Source: Aldehydirespirator sp965116195
Lineage (GTDB): Bacteria > Actinomycetota > Acidimicrobiia > Acidimicrobiales > Aldehydirespiratoraceae
DNA: 64,000 nucleotides
Reading direction: 5' to 3'
Assembly (NCBI GenBank): GCA_965116195.1
Contig: OZ220491.1
Coordinates: 2,976,001 to 3,040,000, forward strand
Made by a program: the position numbers and the translations under genes. This document shows, piece after piece, positions 47,014 to 56,092 of this stretch (positions are counted from its first letter, which is position 1; every line of letters starts with the position of its first letter). The notes under the pieces are model-generated. The model was not told the origin of the DNA, searched no databases, and saw only the letters and a list, made by a program, of their open reading frames with translations.

Positions 47014-48651
47014 ATGAAGTTGTCAACTGATGCAGGACCGACCACAACACCGCTACTGGAGGAGACGATTGACGCGAACTTGGCCCGCATTGTCGGTAAC
47101 TTTGGCGACCGCGAAGCTCTCGTGTCAGTCGAGCAAGGACTGCGGTACACCTACCGCGAGTTCGATGCCGAGGTTGACAAGGTGGCCCGCGGCCTTGTGG
47201 CGGCTGGTGTTGCTGTCGGTGACCGTGTTGGTATCTGGAGTCCCAACTACGCCGAGTGGACGGTCCTTCAATATGCCACGGCCCGCATCGGTGCCGTTCT
47301 GGTCACTGTCAATCCGGCATACAGAATGTCCGAACTCCAGTATGTTCTGGATCAGTCCGGCATCTCGCTGTTGGTCGCAGCTGAGTCATTCGGCCAAAAC
47401 AACTACCGCGAGACGATTGAAACGGTCTGGGAGAAAGTCCCCACGTCCACCGTGATATACCTCCACACCCCGGACTGGGATCGGTTCGTTGCAGCTGGCT
47501 CAAGGATCAGTGATGAGCAGATGGAGGTTCGCCGATCCAGCCTGCGCCCTGATGATCCCATCAACATCCAGTACACGAGTGGAACCACGGGTTTCCCCAA
47601 GGGAGCAACTCTGAGCCATCGGAACATCTTGAACAACGGGTTCTTCGTGGGAGAAGCCTGCGGCTACAGCGAGCACGACCGGGTTTGCATTCCGGTACCG
47701 TTCTATCACTGCTTCGGCATGGTGTTGGGTAATCTCGCCTGCACCACCCATGCATCTTGTATGGTCATCCCAGCCGCCGGGTTTGATCCTGTGGCGACGC
47801 TTCGAGCCTGCGAGCAGGAGCGATGCACAAGTCTCTACGGGGTTCCCACCATGTTCATCGCTGAACTGGCCGAACCCGATCTCGATGACTATGACCTCAG
47901 TTCGCTGCGCACCGGCATCATGGCCGGTTCGCCGTGTCCTGTTGAGGTGATGAAGCAAGTCGTTGACCGGATGAACATGTCTGAGGTGACGATTGCCTAC
48001 GGCATGACTGAGACTTCGCCCGTTTCAACCCAGACTTCGGCCTCGGATTCCCTTGACAAGCGGGTCTCAACCGTTGGCAGATCTCACCCTCATGTCGAGA
48101 TCAAGATCGTGGATCCCGACACCGGCGAAACTGTTCTGAGAGGCGAGGGTGGCGAGTTCTTGACCCGGGGCTACTCGGTGATGCTGGGCTACTGGAACGA
48201 CCAGGCCCGTACCGCAGAGGTCATTGACGAACACGGTTGGATGCACACAGGTGATCTTGCGGTGATGAATGACGATGGATATGTGAACATAGTTGGCCGG
48301 ATCAAGGACATGATCATCAGAGGCGGCGAGAACGTCTATCCCCGTGAGATCGAGGAGTATCTCTACACCCACCCGGATATAGTTGAGGTCCAGGTAATCG
48401 GTGTGCCGGACCACAAATATGGTGAACAGATCGCGGCATGGGTCCAACTCCGCGACGGAGCACAGGTCACCGAAGAAGACATCAAGAACTTCTGCCGGGG
48501 TCAAATCGCCCACTACAAGGTGCCTCGCTACGTGATGTTCGTCTCGGACTTCCCCATGACCATCACCGGCAAGATCCAGAAGTACTTGATGAGGCAAACC
48601 TCAATCGAACAACTCGGCCTCCAAGATGTGGCCCAGGTTACCAACGCCTGA
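47014..48651 (+). CDS. AMP-forming acyl-CoA synthetase
   Basis: 545 aa ANL-superfamily ligase: IQYTSGTTGFPKGATLSH (P-loop), IAYGMTETSPVSTQ, HTGDLAVMNDDGYVNIVGR, KDMIIRGGENVYPREIE and the adenylation Lys in MTITGKIQKYLMR. It activates a fatty or other carboxylic acid with ATP and CoA. An ideal AAGGAGGTGA ribosome site precedes ATG 47014. It probably activates the acid released by the amidase. Confidence 0.93.
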   Translation: MKLSTDAGPTTTPLLEETIDANLARIVGNFGDREALVSVEQGLRYTYREFDAEVDKVARGLVAAGVAVGDRVGIWSPNYAEWTVLQYATARIGAVLVTVNPAYRMSELQYVLDQSGISLLVAAESFGQNNYRETIETVWEKVPTSTVIYLHTPDWDRFVAAGSRISDEQMEVRRSSLRPDDPINIQYTSGTTGFPKGATLSHRNILNNGFFVGEACGYSEHDRVCIPVPFYHCFGMVLGNLACTTHASCMVIPAAGFDPVATLRACEQERCTSLYGVPTMFIAELAEPDLDDYDLSSLRTGIMAGSPCPVEVMKQVVDRMNMSEVTIAYGMTETSPVSTQTSASDSLDKRVSTVGRSHPHVEIKIVDPDTGETVLRGEGGEFLTRGYSVMLGYWNDQARTAEVIDEHGWMHTGDLAVMNDDGYVNIVGRIKDMIIRGGENVYPREIEEYLYTHPDIVEVQVIGVPDHKYGEQIAAWVQLRDGAQVTEEDIKNFCRGQIAHYKVPRYVMFVSDFPMTITGKIQKYLMRQTSIEQLGLQDVAQVTNA

Positions 48652-48718
48652 TTGTCCAACCGCGCCGAAACAGCAAACCGCCGATGTCAGCGCCCGTTCC
48701 AAACGCAGGAGAACTGCT

Positions 48719-49876
48719 ATGAAAACCTTTATCGACAGCGAGGAGCAGGATGTCTTCCGCAGCGTCGTTCGTGACTTCGCACAGTGCGAAATCGCTCCAA
48801 AAGCTGAGGCTTGGGATCGCGATCACACCTTCCCTGTCGAGACTGTAAAAGCAATGGGCGATCTCGGATTGTTCGGTCTGATTTTTCCCGAAGAATACGG
48901 CGGAGCCGACAGCGATTTGACCACCTTGTGTATCGCAATCGAGGAGATCGGGCGTGTTGACCAATCCATGGGGATCACCCTCGAAGCGGCTGTGAGCTTG
49001 GGCGCAAAGCCCATATCTGAGTTCGGTACCGAGGCCCAGAAACAACGGTATCTGCCCGATCTGATCGCTGGACAACGCCTGGCTGGGTTCGGTCTCACCG
49101 AACCCGACGGCGGATCAGACGCAGGAGCCACGAAGACCACAGCCCACCTCGACACCTCTGGCACCGAACCTGAGTGGGTGATCAACGGAGCCAAGACCTT
49201 CATCACCAACTCCGGAACCGACATCACCAGTCTGGTTACTGTGACGACACGGACCGACATTGGTATCTCTTCGATCATCGTGCCCTCGGGTACTGAGGGG
49301 TTCACCGTTGAACCGGCCTATCGCAAGATGGGCTGGCACGCATCCGATACTCACGGCCTGGTTTTCGATGACTGCCGAGTCCCGGAAGAGAACCTGTTGG
49401 GTAGCCCGGGACGTGGGTTCCACCAGTTCCTGGCAACGCTTGACGACGGCAGAATCGCCATTGCTGCGCTGGCGGTCGGGCTGATTCAGGCCTGCCTTGA
49501 TGAGTGTACTGCTTATGCAAAACAGCGCAATGCCTTTGGTAATCCGATCTCCAGTTACCAAGCCGTCTCCTTCAAGTGCGCAGACATGGCGGTAGCTGCC
49601 GAAACAGCACGTCTGGTTACCTACGCGGCGGCAGCCCGCAAGGATGCCGGTCTTCCCTTCAAGAAGGAAGCAGCCATAGCCAAACTCTACGCAACGGAGG
49701 CTGCGGTTGCCGCAACTCGTGAAGCCACACAGATCTTTGGTGGGTACGGATTCATAGATGAAACCCCTGTTGCGCGCTTTTACCGCGATGCCAAGATCCT
49801 CGAAATCGGCGAGGGCACCAGCGAGATCCAACGCCTGGTGATCGGACGAGAACTAGGTCTGGGCACAGCCGGTTGA
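48719..49876 (+). CDS. acyl-CoA dehydrogenase
   Basis: 385 aa from ATG 48719 (AGGAG upstream). FAD enzyme with GLTEPDGGSDAGATKTTA, KMGWHASDTHGLVFDDCRVP, the QIFGGYGFIDETPVARFYRD stretch and EIGEGTSEIQRLVIGREL, all typical of the ACAD family. It introduces a 2,3-double bond in acyl-CoA; acts after the synthetase. Confidence 0.94.
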   Translation: MKTFIDSEEQDVFRSVVRDFAQCEIAPKAEAWDRDHTFPVETVKAMGDLGLFGLIFPEEYGGADSDLTTLCIAIEEIGRVDQSMGITLEAAVSLGAKPISEFGTEAQKQRYLPDLIAGQRLAGFGLTEPDGGSDAGATKTTAHLDTSGTEPEWVINGAKTFITNSGTDITSLVTVTTRTDIGISSIIVPSGTEGFTVEPAYRKMGWHASDTHGLVFDDCRVPEENLLGSPGRGFHQFLATLDDGRIAIAALAVGLIQACLDECTAYAKQRNAFGNPISSYQAVSFKCADMAVAAETARLVTYAAAARKDAGLPFKKEAAIAKLYATEAAVAATREATQIFGGYGFIDETPVARFYRDAKILEIGEGTSEIQRLVIGRELGLGTAG

Positions 49877-49961
49877 GCATTGAACTGAGGCACCCGAAGG
49901 AAGCATCCAAGACCTCTGTCCGCCCAAAGGTGCTCGGCTTTCCGAAGCGGAAGGGTAGACT

Positions 49962-50315
49962 GTGACAGTGGCAAGCGATCTTTCTTTTGGGGCTCTCGCC
50001 GACCCCGTCAGGCGTGAAATCCTGGGTATCCTTGCCGAACGCGGCGAGTGCAGTGCTGGTGCGATTGCCGATGCCATCCAACGAGTGGGTCGTACTTCGG
50101 TGTCGATGCACCTGCGGGTGTTGCTTGATGCCGGCTTCTTGAGTGCTCGTCGAGAAGGCCGGTTCCACTACTTCTCGGTACGCCCGGACGGTGCTGCGCA
50201 AGAGGTTATTCGAGTCCTCCAACGGATATTTGACACCTCGCTCAGCGATCTTGAGGAGCGAAGTACTTCTGTCAACACAGAAGAATCCCACGAACGCGAG
50301 TCGGGAGTTGGATAG
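49962..50315 (+). CDS. ArsR-family transcriptional regulator
   Basis: 117-aa winged-helix protein: LADPVRREILGILAERGECSAGAIADAI, VSMHLRVLLDAGFLSARREGRFHYFSV. No metal-site Cys in the recognition helix. ArsR proteins paired with an SRPBCC protein are common; here the stop TAG overlaps the GTG of an SRPBCC-containing fusion by 1 nt. Likely repressor of the amide locus or of itself. The starts GTG 49962 and GTG 49968 are equivalent. Confidence 0.9.
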   Translation: MTVASDLSFGALADPVRREILGILAERGECSAGAIADAIQRVGRTSVSMHLRVLLDAGFLSARREGRFHYFSVRPDGAAQEVIRVLQRIFDTSLSDLEERSTSVNTEESHERESGVG

Positions 50316-51757
50316 TGGGCGTGGTCACGATCTGGTCGGAACGCCACATCGACTTGGCCCCGGATGTGCTGTTTGCGACATTCGCGCAAGATTCTGAGGC
50401 CGGATGGCTTTTTGGTGGAACCTGTGACAATGTGGCCACAGGATCCGTCATTACTCTGCATTTGCCCATTGACGGGGCCGAGTGCGTTCCGGTTGAACTT
50501 CTCGGACGCATTCGCACCCTCACTCCCCCTTCACGAATTGAGATAGTCCATCACCAGCCCTGGGAGGGCCGACTCCTGATAAGGCTGGATCGTGATGTCC
50601 AGGGTGGGACAAGGGTCCGACTCATCGGCGAGGTTGACGAGAGCAGTCTTGAGTGGCTGATGCGTCGACGTGGCTACCCGTTCGTTGAAGCTGACGCAGC
50701 TGAGTTTCGCGTGGGTTTGCTCACCAGCAAGTCAGGTCCTGCAAGTGTGTTCGCCGAGGCGACGGAGTATGTCGCCAGGATGGCTGTGGAGGAAATCAAC
50801 CAGGCAGGAGGGATCCGGGAGCAGCTGATGCAGATCGTTGTCGGTGACGATGCCACCGACCCTGTTGTCGGCGCGTGTGAGGCTCAACGACTCGCACACA
50901 GCGGATGCAGTGCAATCCTCGTCACAACGACATCAGCCACCTTCACCCATGCCGCGCGCCAGCTCAGAGGCAGCGGAGTGCCACTCATTCACACGCCGAT
51001 GAACGAGGGTGGCAGCGGCGAGAGCGACTGCATCCAACTTGGTGAGCGTCCTGCTGCGCAACTGCTGGCAGCCGGTCCGATGATGCAGAGGACCGGGTCT
51101 CGCCGGTGGTATCTCGCCGGAAACGACTACATATGGCCGAGATCTGTACACCAGGCGGCTCGCGGGATACTCCCGGATCACTGCGGCGAGATTGTGGGTG
51201 AGGCGTACGCCCCGCTCGGAACACGGGACTTTTCCGCCATCGTGGACAAGATCAAGGTGTCTGGAGCAGACACGATTCTCTCGTCTTTTGTGGGGGCTGA
51301 TCTGGTCGCTTTTGAGCGGCAGTGCTTTGAGGCCGGTTTGCGGAACCGCTGCCGATCCCTCGCTCTTGCCCTTGACGAGCCGACCCGAGAACGAATCGGG
51401 GACACTGCAGCCCTCGGTACGGTCGGCATAGCGCGCTTCTTCCCGGAGGACGGGACTTCCGCAAACGCAGACTTCGCCGAACGGTATCGAAACCGCTTCG
51501 GCGACTTCGCCCCCTCATTGTCCAGTATCTCTCACTCGGTCTACGAAGCGATCTATCTTGTGGCACGCGCAGCCCGAGCCGAGCATGAATGCGACACGGC
51601 CCACCTCTTGAGGTCTATACGCACGGAACTGGCAACCACACCAACTCGCACGCTGCGGCCCGAATGCCCGCAGCCGGGCGAGATGCATCGTGAGTTGTAC
51701 CTGGCCGAGTCAGCAGTAGGCGGGTTTGACGTTACCCGGGTCGCTGCCGCCGGCTGA
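50315..51757 (+). CDS. SRPBCC domain fused to AmiC-like ligand receptor
   Basis: 480 aa, no signal peptide. Residues 1-125 are an SRPBCC/AHSA1-like domain (TIWSERHIDLAPDVLFATFA; HHQPWEGRLLIRLDRDVQGG). Residues about 130-460 form a type I periplasmic-binding-protein fold of the amide/urea type: FRVGLLTSKSGPASVFAEAT, WYLAGNDYIWPRSVH, ADTILSSFVGADLVAFERQ. The second part resembles the cytosolic amide sensor AmiC (which has a similar SDYIYPR stretch). It is translationally coupled to ArsR and directly downstream of amide-import and catabolic genes, so it is probably an intracellular ligand sensor acting on ArsR or on the kinases downstream. Confidence 0.85.
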   Translation: MGVVTIWSERHIDLAPDVLFATFAQDSEAGWLFGGTCDNVATGSVITLHLPIDGAECVPVELLGRIRTLTPPSRIEIVHHQPWEGRLLIRLDRDVQGGTRVRLIGEVDESSLEWLMRRRGYPFVEADAAEFRVGLLTSKSGPASVFAEATEYVARMAVEEINQAGGIREQLMQIVVGDDATDPVVGACEAQRLAHSGCSAILVTTTSATFTHAARQLRGSGVPLIHTPMNEGGSGESDCIQLGERPAAQLLAAGPMMQRTGSRRWYLAGNDYIWPRSVHQAARGILPDHCGEIVGEAYAPLGTRDFSAIVDKIKVSGADTILSSFVGADLVAFERQCFEAGLRNRCRSLALALDEPTRERIGDTAALGTVGIARFFPEDGTSANADFAERYRNRFGDFAPSLSSISHSVYEAIYLVARAARAEHECDTAHLLRSIRTELATTPTRTLRPECPQPGEMHRELYLAESAVGGFDVTRVAAAG

Positions 51758-52141
51758 ACGAAGCAACCAGTAGCATCCTTGGCCGGGTGGCGGCATCCCG
51801 GGTCGGTTCCATCAATCGAAACGACCCGGTGCGAAAACGGGCAGCATCCCGGTTCGGGTAGCAGCATCACGCGCGGACACGGACACAACCGCCTGGACAG
51901 AGCAGCATCCCGGTCGGGTGGGCAGCATCCCTGGCCGGGGGTCGCGGGTTGACAGTCGCGTCGGCTCACCGTGGCCCCAATGGTGGGCGAGCTGGCTGAA
52001 GCGGTCCAGCACGCCGCCCACGCCGAAGGTCGCGTCGGCTCACCGTGGCCCCAATGGTGGGCGAGCTCCGTTGGTGGTAGCCGTGGGTTCATCATGTAAG
52101 CGTTGATTGACGCATTGGTGCGAAAGGGCTACATTGAACAT
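51758..52141. repeat. intergenic repeat cluster before sensor kinase
   Basis: 384 bp. GCAGCATCCCGGTCGGGT-like units recur near 51771, 51791, 51841, 51902 and 51922. A ~36-bp unit (GTCGCGTCGGCTCACCGTGG, then CCCCAATGGTGGGCGAGCT) occurs at about 51956 and 52028. The second holds the inverted pair CCCCA/TGGGG-like dyad. The promoter of the kinase operon probably lies after 52080. Confidence 0.75.
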
Positions 52142-53458
52142 ATGTCAAGTGTCGTTGACATATGGGGTCGGCTTCAAGGTGGAGCCGAAACCGGCTCGGT
52201 TGTGGTCCACCACGCATCGCCAGCCGCAGTCGCACAAGAAGCTGCAGGTCACCTGCACGCGGTCACCGGCTGTGATTTGGTTGCGGTGGGGGTCGTTGAA
52301 GATCCACCGGTTCTTGTCCTTCGCGGCGTTGCCGGGGCGCGTACTCCCCAACTGCGCAATCTCACCATCCTGCCTGGACAGGGGTTGGCCGGCCTGGTTC
52401 TGCGAGACAACAAGATCATTGAGGCGAACTGTCACCACGACTACGAAGACGGCTACTACTCCTGTGACCACGACGACGGATACGACCAAGACCACGACGA
52501 CGGCTACTACTCCTGTGACTCTTGCAGCCACGACGACCACGACTTCCTGACCGACTCGGGGCTTGGTGGCCAGCTCAAGCGCATCGCTGCCGCAGAAGAC
52601 ATCAACGCAATGGTGGGCATGCCCGTGAGCCATCATGGGCAGGTCATCGGAGTGCTGGTTGGTGCATGCCGACGCAGCGGGCCTCCCGGCGGGCAGTGTA
52701 CCACTGACCGAACCACTGATGGCCCGCATGAGCGTCGTCGGACTTTCCGGTGGGCAGTGCGCCACTGTTTGCTGCCATTCGCCGAGGCGTTGTCCGAACG
52801 GCTCGCCAGATCTCTGAGGCAAACCCGCACGATCCGTGCTCAGCGTGACTGTCAACGCGAGCCCGTTGCCGACCGACTCCTCGAAGAGGTGGGCCGCCGC
52901 CTGAGCCTCGTCAAAGCCGCAGCAGTCCAACTTGAAAACAGTGCCACAGCCGAGATCGCGTCGCTCGGGGTCTTGCTGGCACAGGACTCACAAAGAGCGC
53001 AACATGGTCTCAACAACATTCTGGGTGTCGCCTGCCGTCAGGAGCGTCACGAGAGAATTGAGCAGGCGATCAACGGTCTTGTCAATGATCTCGGTCGCCG
53101 ATCCGGTCTTGACACACGATTCGTGATTGAAGGACAACCCAGACAGCTCAGGTTCGAGGTTCAGGCTGCGATCATCGGTTCGGTTCGTGAGGCGCACGTC
53201 AACATTGAGGCGCACGCCCAGGCGACACGGGTGGAGACGGGCCTTGTCTTCGGTCCCGACACGGTGATGCTCTTTGTCGGTGACAACGGGCTGGGTTCGT
53301 CCGTGCGAAACGTCTCATCAATCCCGACCGGGTGCCATTGTTGGGGGCTGGCATCAGTCCAGACGCGTATTGAACGTCTGGGCGGCCAGTTCTGGATCAA
53401 CACCGATGCCACCGGCACGCTCATACGTGCCTTGATACCAACCAAAGCAGTCCTGTGA
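52142..53458 (+). CDS. GAF-domain sensor kinase, DHp His not evident
   Basis: 438 aa from ATG 52142. GAF domain (about residues 25-175: AAGHLHAVTGCDLVAVGVVE; GLAGLVLRDNKIIEAN; NAMVGMPVSHHGQVIGVLVG). It is interrupted by a His/Asp/Cys/Tyr-rich insertion at 97-135 built on a 51-bp in-frame repeat. C-terminal NarL-type ATPase domain with N-box REAHVNIEAH (349-358) and DNGLG (381-385). The usual ELHD phosphoacceptor motif of HisKA_3 is not visible; the corresponding stretch reads LLAQDSQRAQHGLNNI. It pairs with the overlapping response regulator gene (GTGA). Confidence 0.8.
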   Translation: MSSVVDIWGRLQGGAETGSVVVHHASPAAVAQEAAGHLHAVTGCDLVAVGVVEDPPVLVLRGVAGARTPQLRNLTILPGQGLAGLVLRDNKIIEANCHHDYEDGYYSCDHDDGYDQDHDDGYYSCDSCSHDDHDFLTDSGLGGQLKRIAAAEDINAMVGMPVSHHGQVIGVLVGACRRSGPPGGQCTTDRTTDGPHERRRTFRWAVRHCLLPFAEALSERLARSLRQTRTIRAQRDCQREPVADRLLEEVGRRLSLVKAAAVQLENSATAEIASLGVLLAQDSQRAQHGLNNILGVACRQERHERIEQAINGLVNDLGRRSGLDTRFVIEGQPRQLRFEVQAAIIGSVREAHVNIEAHAQATRVETGLVFGPDTVMLFVGDNGLGSSVRNVSSIPTGCHCWGLASVQTRIERLGGQFWINTDATGTLIRALIPTKAVL

Positions 53459-54093
53459 GTGCCGCCGCATCCACTGTGCTGGTTGTGGATGACCACCCGA
53501 TTGTGGTTGACGGGATTCGTTATCTTCTGCAAAGTGAACCCGACTTTGCAATAGTGGGGTCTGCGGCGAACCGCTCTGAAGCCCTCGCTGCTGTGGAGCG
53601 ACTGCAACCAGACCTGGTTGTTTTGGATCTGCGGCTGGATGGCGATTTCGACCCGCTTCTCTCGCGGTCAATCATGCGACTGGCACCTCGAACTCACATC
53701 GTTGTTCATACCGCTTATGGTGACCCCGAACCGCTTCGGGCAAGTATTTCAGGAGGTGTTTATGCCGTGGTTCCAAAGGACTCCTCTGCTTTGATACCGG
53801 CCTTGCGAAGCGCCCTTGGTGGTGAACGAACGACGGAAACCGAATATGCTCTGTCGTTCCGGACTCCAGCTTTTCGCCATGATGGGAAGGCGGGTACCTA
53901 CGAATCGCTGACTCCACGCGAATACGAAATCCTCTGTGTGATATCCCAGGGCCGAACCAGCGCGCAGATTGCCAGGGAGCTGCACTTGGCGACCAATACC
54001 GTACGGAGTTACACCCAGACTCTTCTGAGAAAACTCCATGCTCACAATCGGATTGAGGCGGTTGCGACTGCGCGTAGGCTGCGCATTCTGTGA
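53455..54093 (+). CDS. NarL/LuxR-type response regulator
   Basis: 212 aa. Receiver: acidic pair Asp12-Asp13, phosphoacceptor Asp58 (VVLDLR), Lys in VVPKDSS. C-terminal LuxR HTH: ESLTPREYEILCVISQGRTS, IARELHLATNTVRSYTQTLL. GTG start overlaps the kinase stop by 4 bp. It would be the output of the flanking kinases, perhaps controlling the amide locus. Confidence 0.92.
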   Translation: MSAAASTVLVVDDHPIVVDGIRYLLQSEPDFAIVGSAANRSEALAAVERLQPDLVVLDLRLDGDFDPLLSRSIMRLAPRTHIVVHTAYGDPEPLRASISGGVYAVVPKDSSALIPALRSALGGERTTETEYALSFRTPAFRHDGKAGTYESLTPREYEILCVISQGRTSAQIARELHLATNTVRSYTQTLLRKLHAHNRIEAVATARRLRIL

Positions 54094-54100
54094 GTGGGCC

Positions 54101-54808
54101 ATGATCCTCGACCGGACGCAATCTCTCGACTGGGCACAACCTCTCGACCGGGTACAACCTCTCGACCGGGCACAGCCTTGGGCCGGTTGTGAGGGTGTGA
54201 ATGAAGTGGATCAAATGGATGAAGCAATATCAGTGGCTTTGGCTGCGCATCGGTATCACCTCGGGATTGATTTGCATGACGACGTTGCCCAAGTGTTGTT
54301 CCGACTCGGTGTGCTGGCACGACAACTCAGCAAGATGGTAGAAGTCCGTCCCGAACACGTGTCTGTATGTGCCGACATAAATCGTGAAATATCTGAGGCA
54401 ACAAAGTGTCTCCGTCAGATTATTGCGGCACTCTCGCCAGTGGATAATCCGTTTGCGGTGGCTTTGTTTCACGAGTTGGAGGTCTTTGAGGAGCGCTCCG
54501 GCATAAGGGTTCAGGTACAGATAGGTGAGATTGCTGTGTCACGTGGTCTGCTTGACGAGGGGCTGAGGGTCATACGCAAAGGGTTGGCTTTGCTTCGCGA
54601 CGTGGAGCAGACATACCTGGTTCGAGTAGCGGCGTGGTCTGACCATGGGAAGTTGATTCTGACGATGGAAACGGACAGTATATTTCCAAAGATGGTGTCG
54701 TTGGAGTCAGTCGTTGATGAGACCGTCACAGTCCTTGTCTGCCCTGTTCAGGTTGGTACCGGCTTCGCTCGACTCAGAGTCAGACTATCGACAACGTCCC
54801 CACTCTGA
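54101..54808 (+). CDS. HisKA_3 protein with degenerate ATPase domain
   Basis: 235 aa from ATG 54101; an alternative GTG at 54197 would remove an N-terminal repeat (PLDR-(V/A)QP units from an 18-bp tandem array). It has a canonical phosphoacceptor helix HLGIDLHDDVAQVLFRLGVL with His59. The following region aligns in layout with a HATPase domain, but the N-box reads RKGLALLRDV and no DxGxG box is present, so ATP binding is unlikely. It lies 7 bp after the response regulator. It may be phosphorylated in trans or act as a phosphatase. Confidence 0.75.
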   Translation: MILDRTQSLDWAQPLDRVQPLDRAQPWAGCEGVNEVDQMDEAISVALAAHRYHLGIDLHDDVAQVLFRLGVLARQLSKMVEVRPEHVSVCADINREISEATKCLRQIIAALSPVDNPFAVALFHELEVFEERSGIRVQVQIGEIAVSRGLLDEGLRVIRKGLALLRDVEQTYLVRVAAWSDHGKLILTMETDSIFPKMVSLESVVDETVTVLVCPVQVGTGFARLRVRLSTTSPL

Positions 54809-54847
54809 AGCAGCACATATCCACCATGCGCTCTGGGCCGTGCGCTC

Positions 54848-54988
54848 ATGGTCAACATATGGCAACTTGACCTTCAGAAAAACTCCTTGTCAAGCATGCC
54901 CGCTGCTCTGGTGGAAGGCACGGGGATTGTCACGGTGGACGCTGTAGCCGAATCCGAACGCGACTCCGAACGCGAGGAAACCACCTAA
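54848..54988 (+). CDS. possible 46-aa small protein
   Basis: ATG 54848 opens a 46-codon frame (begins MVNIWQLDLQ, ends in the acidic ESERDSEREETT) that stops 1 bp before the GTG of the next gene. No strong RBS and no recognised family. The tight spacing is the only argument for it. Confidence 0.3.
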   Translation: MVNIWQLDLQKNSLSSMPAALVEGTGIVTVDAVAESERDSEREETT

Positions 54989-54989
54989 G

Positions 54990-56057
54990 GTGGGTCTTGT
55001 GGGCAGCACCGAGGGATTCGTTGAGGCTGTCCTGGCGGCACCGCTCGGTGTTGCGCTGCTTGCCAGGTTGGAGGCAGAGGCGACACGTCCCGAGGGCTAT
55101 TCACGGATCAGCGGCACCTCTCCGAGTCGGGTCAAGGCGGCAGTGGCGTTTGTGGAGGAGATGTCGTTCGGCGATTTTGTGAAGGTTGCAGTCCATACGG
55201 GTTATATGGATGTCGGACCGTGGATCAGCGATGCTCCTCAAACGGCGGCTCTGGCGTACCGTGACGCCTTGGCGCGCACACCGATTGCTGTGGCGATCAG
55301 TGATCGTTTCGGCGAGGCACTACACAGCAGACTCAATGGCGACGCTCAGCAGTGGTGGGTTACCAGCGGTCCGTGGAACTACACATTGGCACCACTGTTT
55401 CAGAAGTTTGAGCACGTGTACGAGCCCGGGCAGTTCACCTGGGCGGGTCTGTGGACGGTCAGCGATCCGCCGATGGTCACCCACGCTGACTTGGTGTCGG
55501 CTTGGGAAATGTACGACGGGCCGATCACCTCTTGGCGGCTGCGATCAAAGCCCGATGCCCGCGTGTTTGAAATCAACCGGCCCGACGACTGGGTTCAGCT
55601 GGTTGCTGCCCACCCACGACAGGCTGGCCCCAATACGGAGTGCTGGGAACTTCCGGGCATCAATCAGAACCCTGCAAAATTGTCGGCGCTTTTGGGTATT
55701 GGTCATCAGAGAGCGACGCGCACCGCCGTTCGGTTTCACATGGTGCCGGACTGGCGCTCCGTGGCCGAAGCGTATGATGGCGTACACCTCACCTGGGCGG
55801 GGTTCATCACCTCTGAGGGATGTATTACCGATCTGGGTAACCAAGATGTGGCGATGCTGCGGTACTGGTCCAGCGAGAGGACACTCTGGCTTGCCGATGT
55901 GTTCGCCGAGCCAGAACCGATGTCGCCACCGTTCCTCTGTGACGAGACGCTCCCCGACGGAAGCCCCTCAACGTTGAGTGTTGACCAGATTGCTCAGCGC
56001 CAAAGGCGAGACAGGACTTTTCTCCACGAACTCCTCGGGCGCGGTCAGGTTTCGTAG
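54990..56057 (+). CDS. protein of unknown function, 355 aa
   Basis: No family recognised. It is soluble in appearance with no signal peptide or membrane segment. Trp- and aromatic-rich in the middle (QQWWVTSGPWNYTLAPLFQK; FTWAGLWTVSDPPMVTHADL; HLTWAGFITSEGCITDLGNQ). The motif TWAG(L/F) occurs twice about 125 residues apart, hinting at an internal duplication. Starts GTG 54990 or GTG 54999. Composition matches the surrounding genome, so it is probably a native gene. Confidence 0.7.
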   Translation: MGLVGSTEGFVEAVLAAPLGVALLARLEAEATRPEGYSRISGTSPSRVKAAVAFVEEMSFGDFVKVAVHTGYMDVGPWISDAPQTAALAYRDALARTPIAVAISDRFGEALHSRLNGDAQQWWVTSGPWNYTLAPLFQKFEHVYEPGQFTWAGLWTVSDPPMVTHADLVSAWEMYDGPITSWRLRSKPDARVFEINRPDDWVQLVAAHPRQAGPNTECWELPGINQNPAKLSALLGIGHQRATRTAVRFHMVPDWRSVAEAYDGVHLTWAGFITSEGCITDLGNQDVAMLRYWSSERTLWLADVFAEPEPMSPPFLCDETLPDGSPSTLSVDQIAQRQRRDRTFLHELLGRGQVS

Positions 56058-56092
56058 TTGCCCGGGCCGTCTGCTTGGATTGTGCAGGTGGC

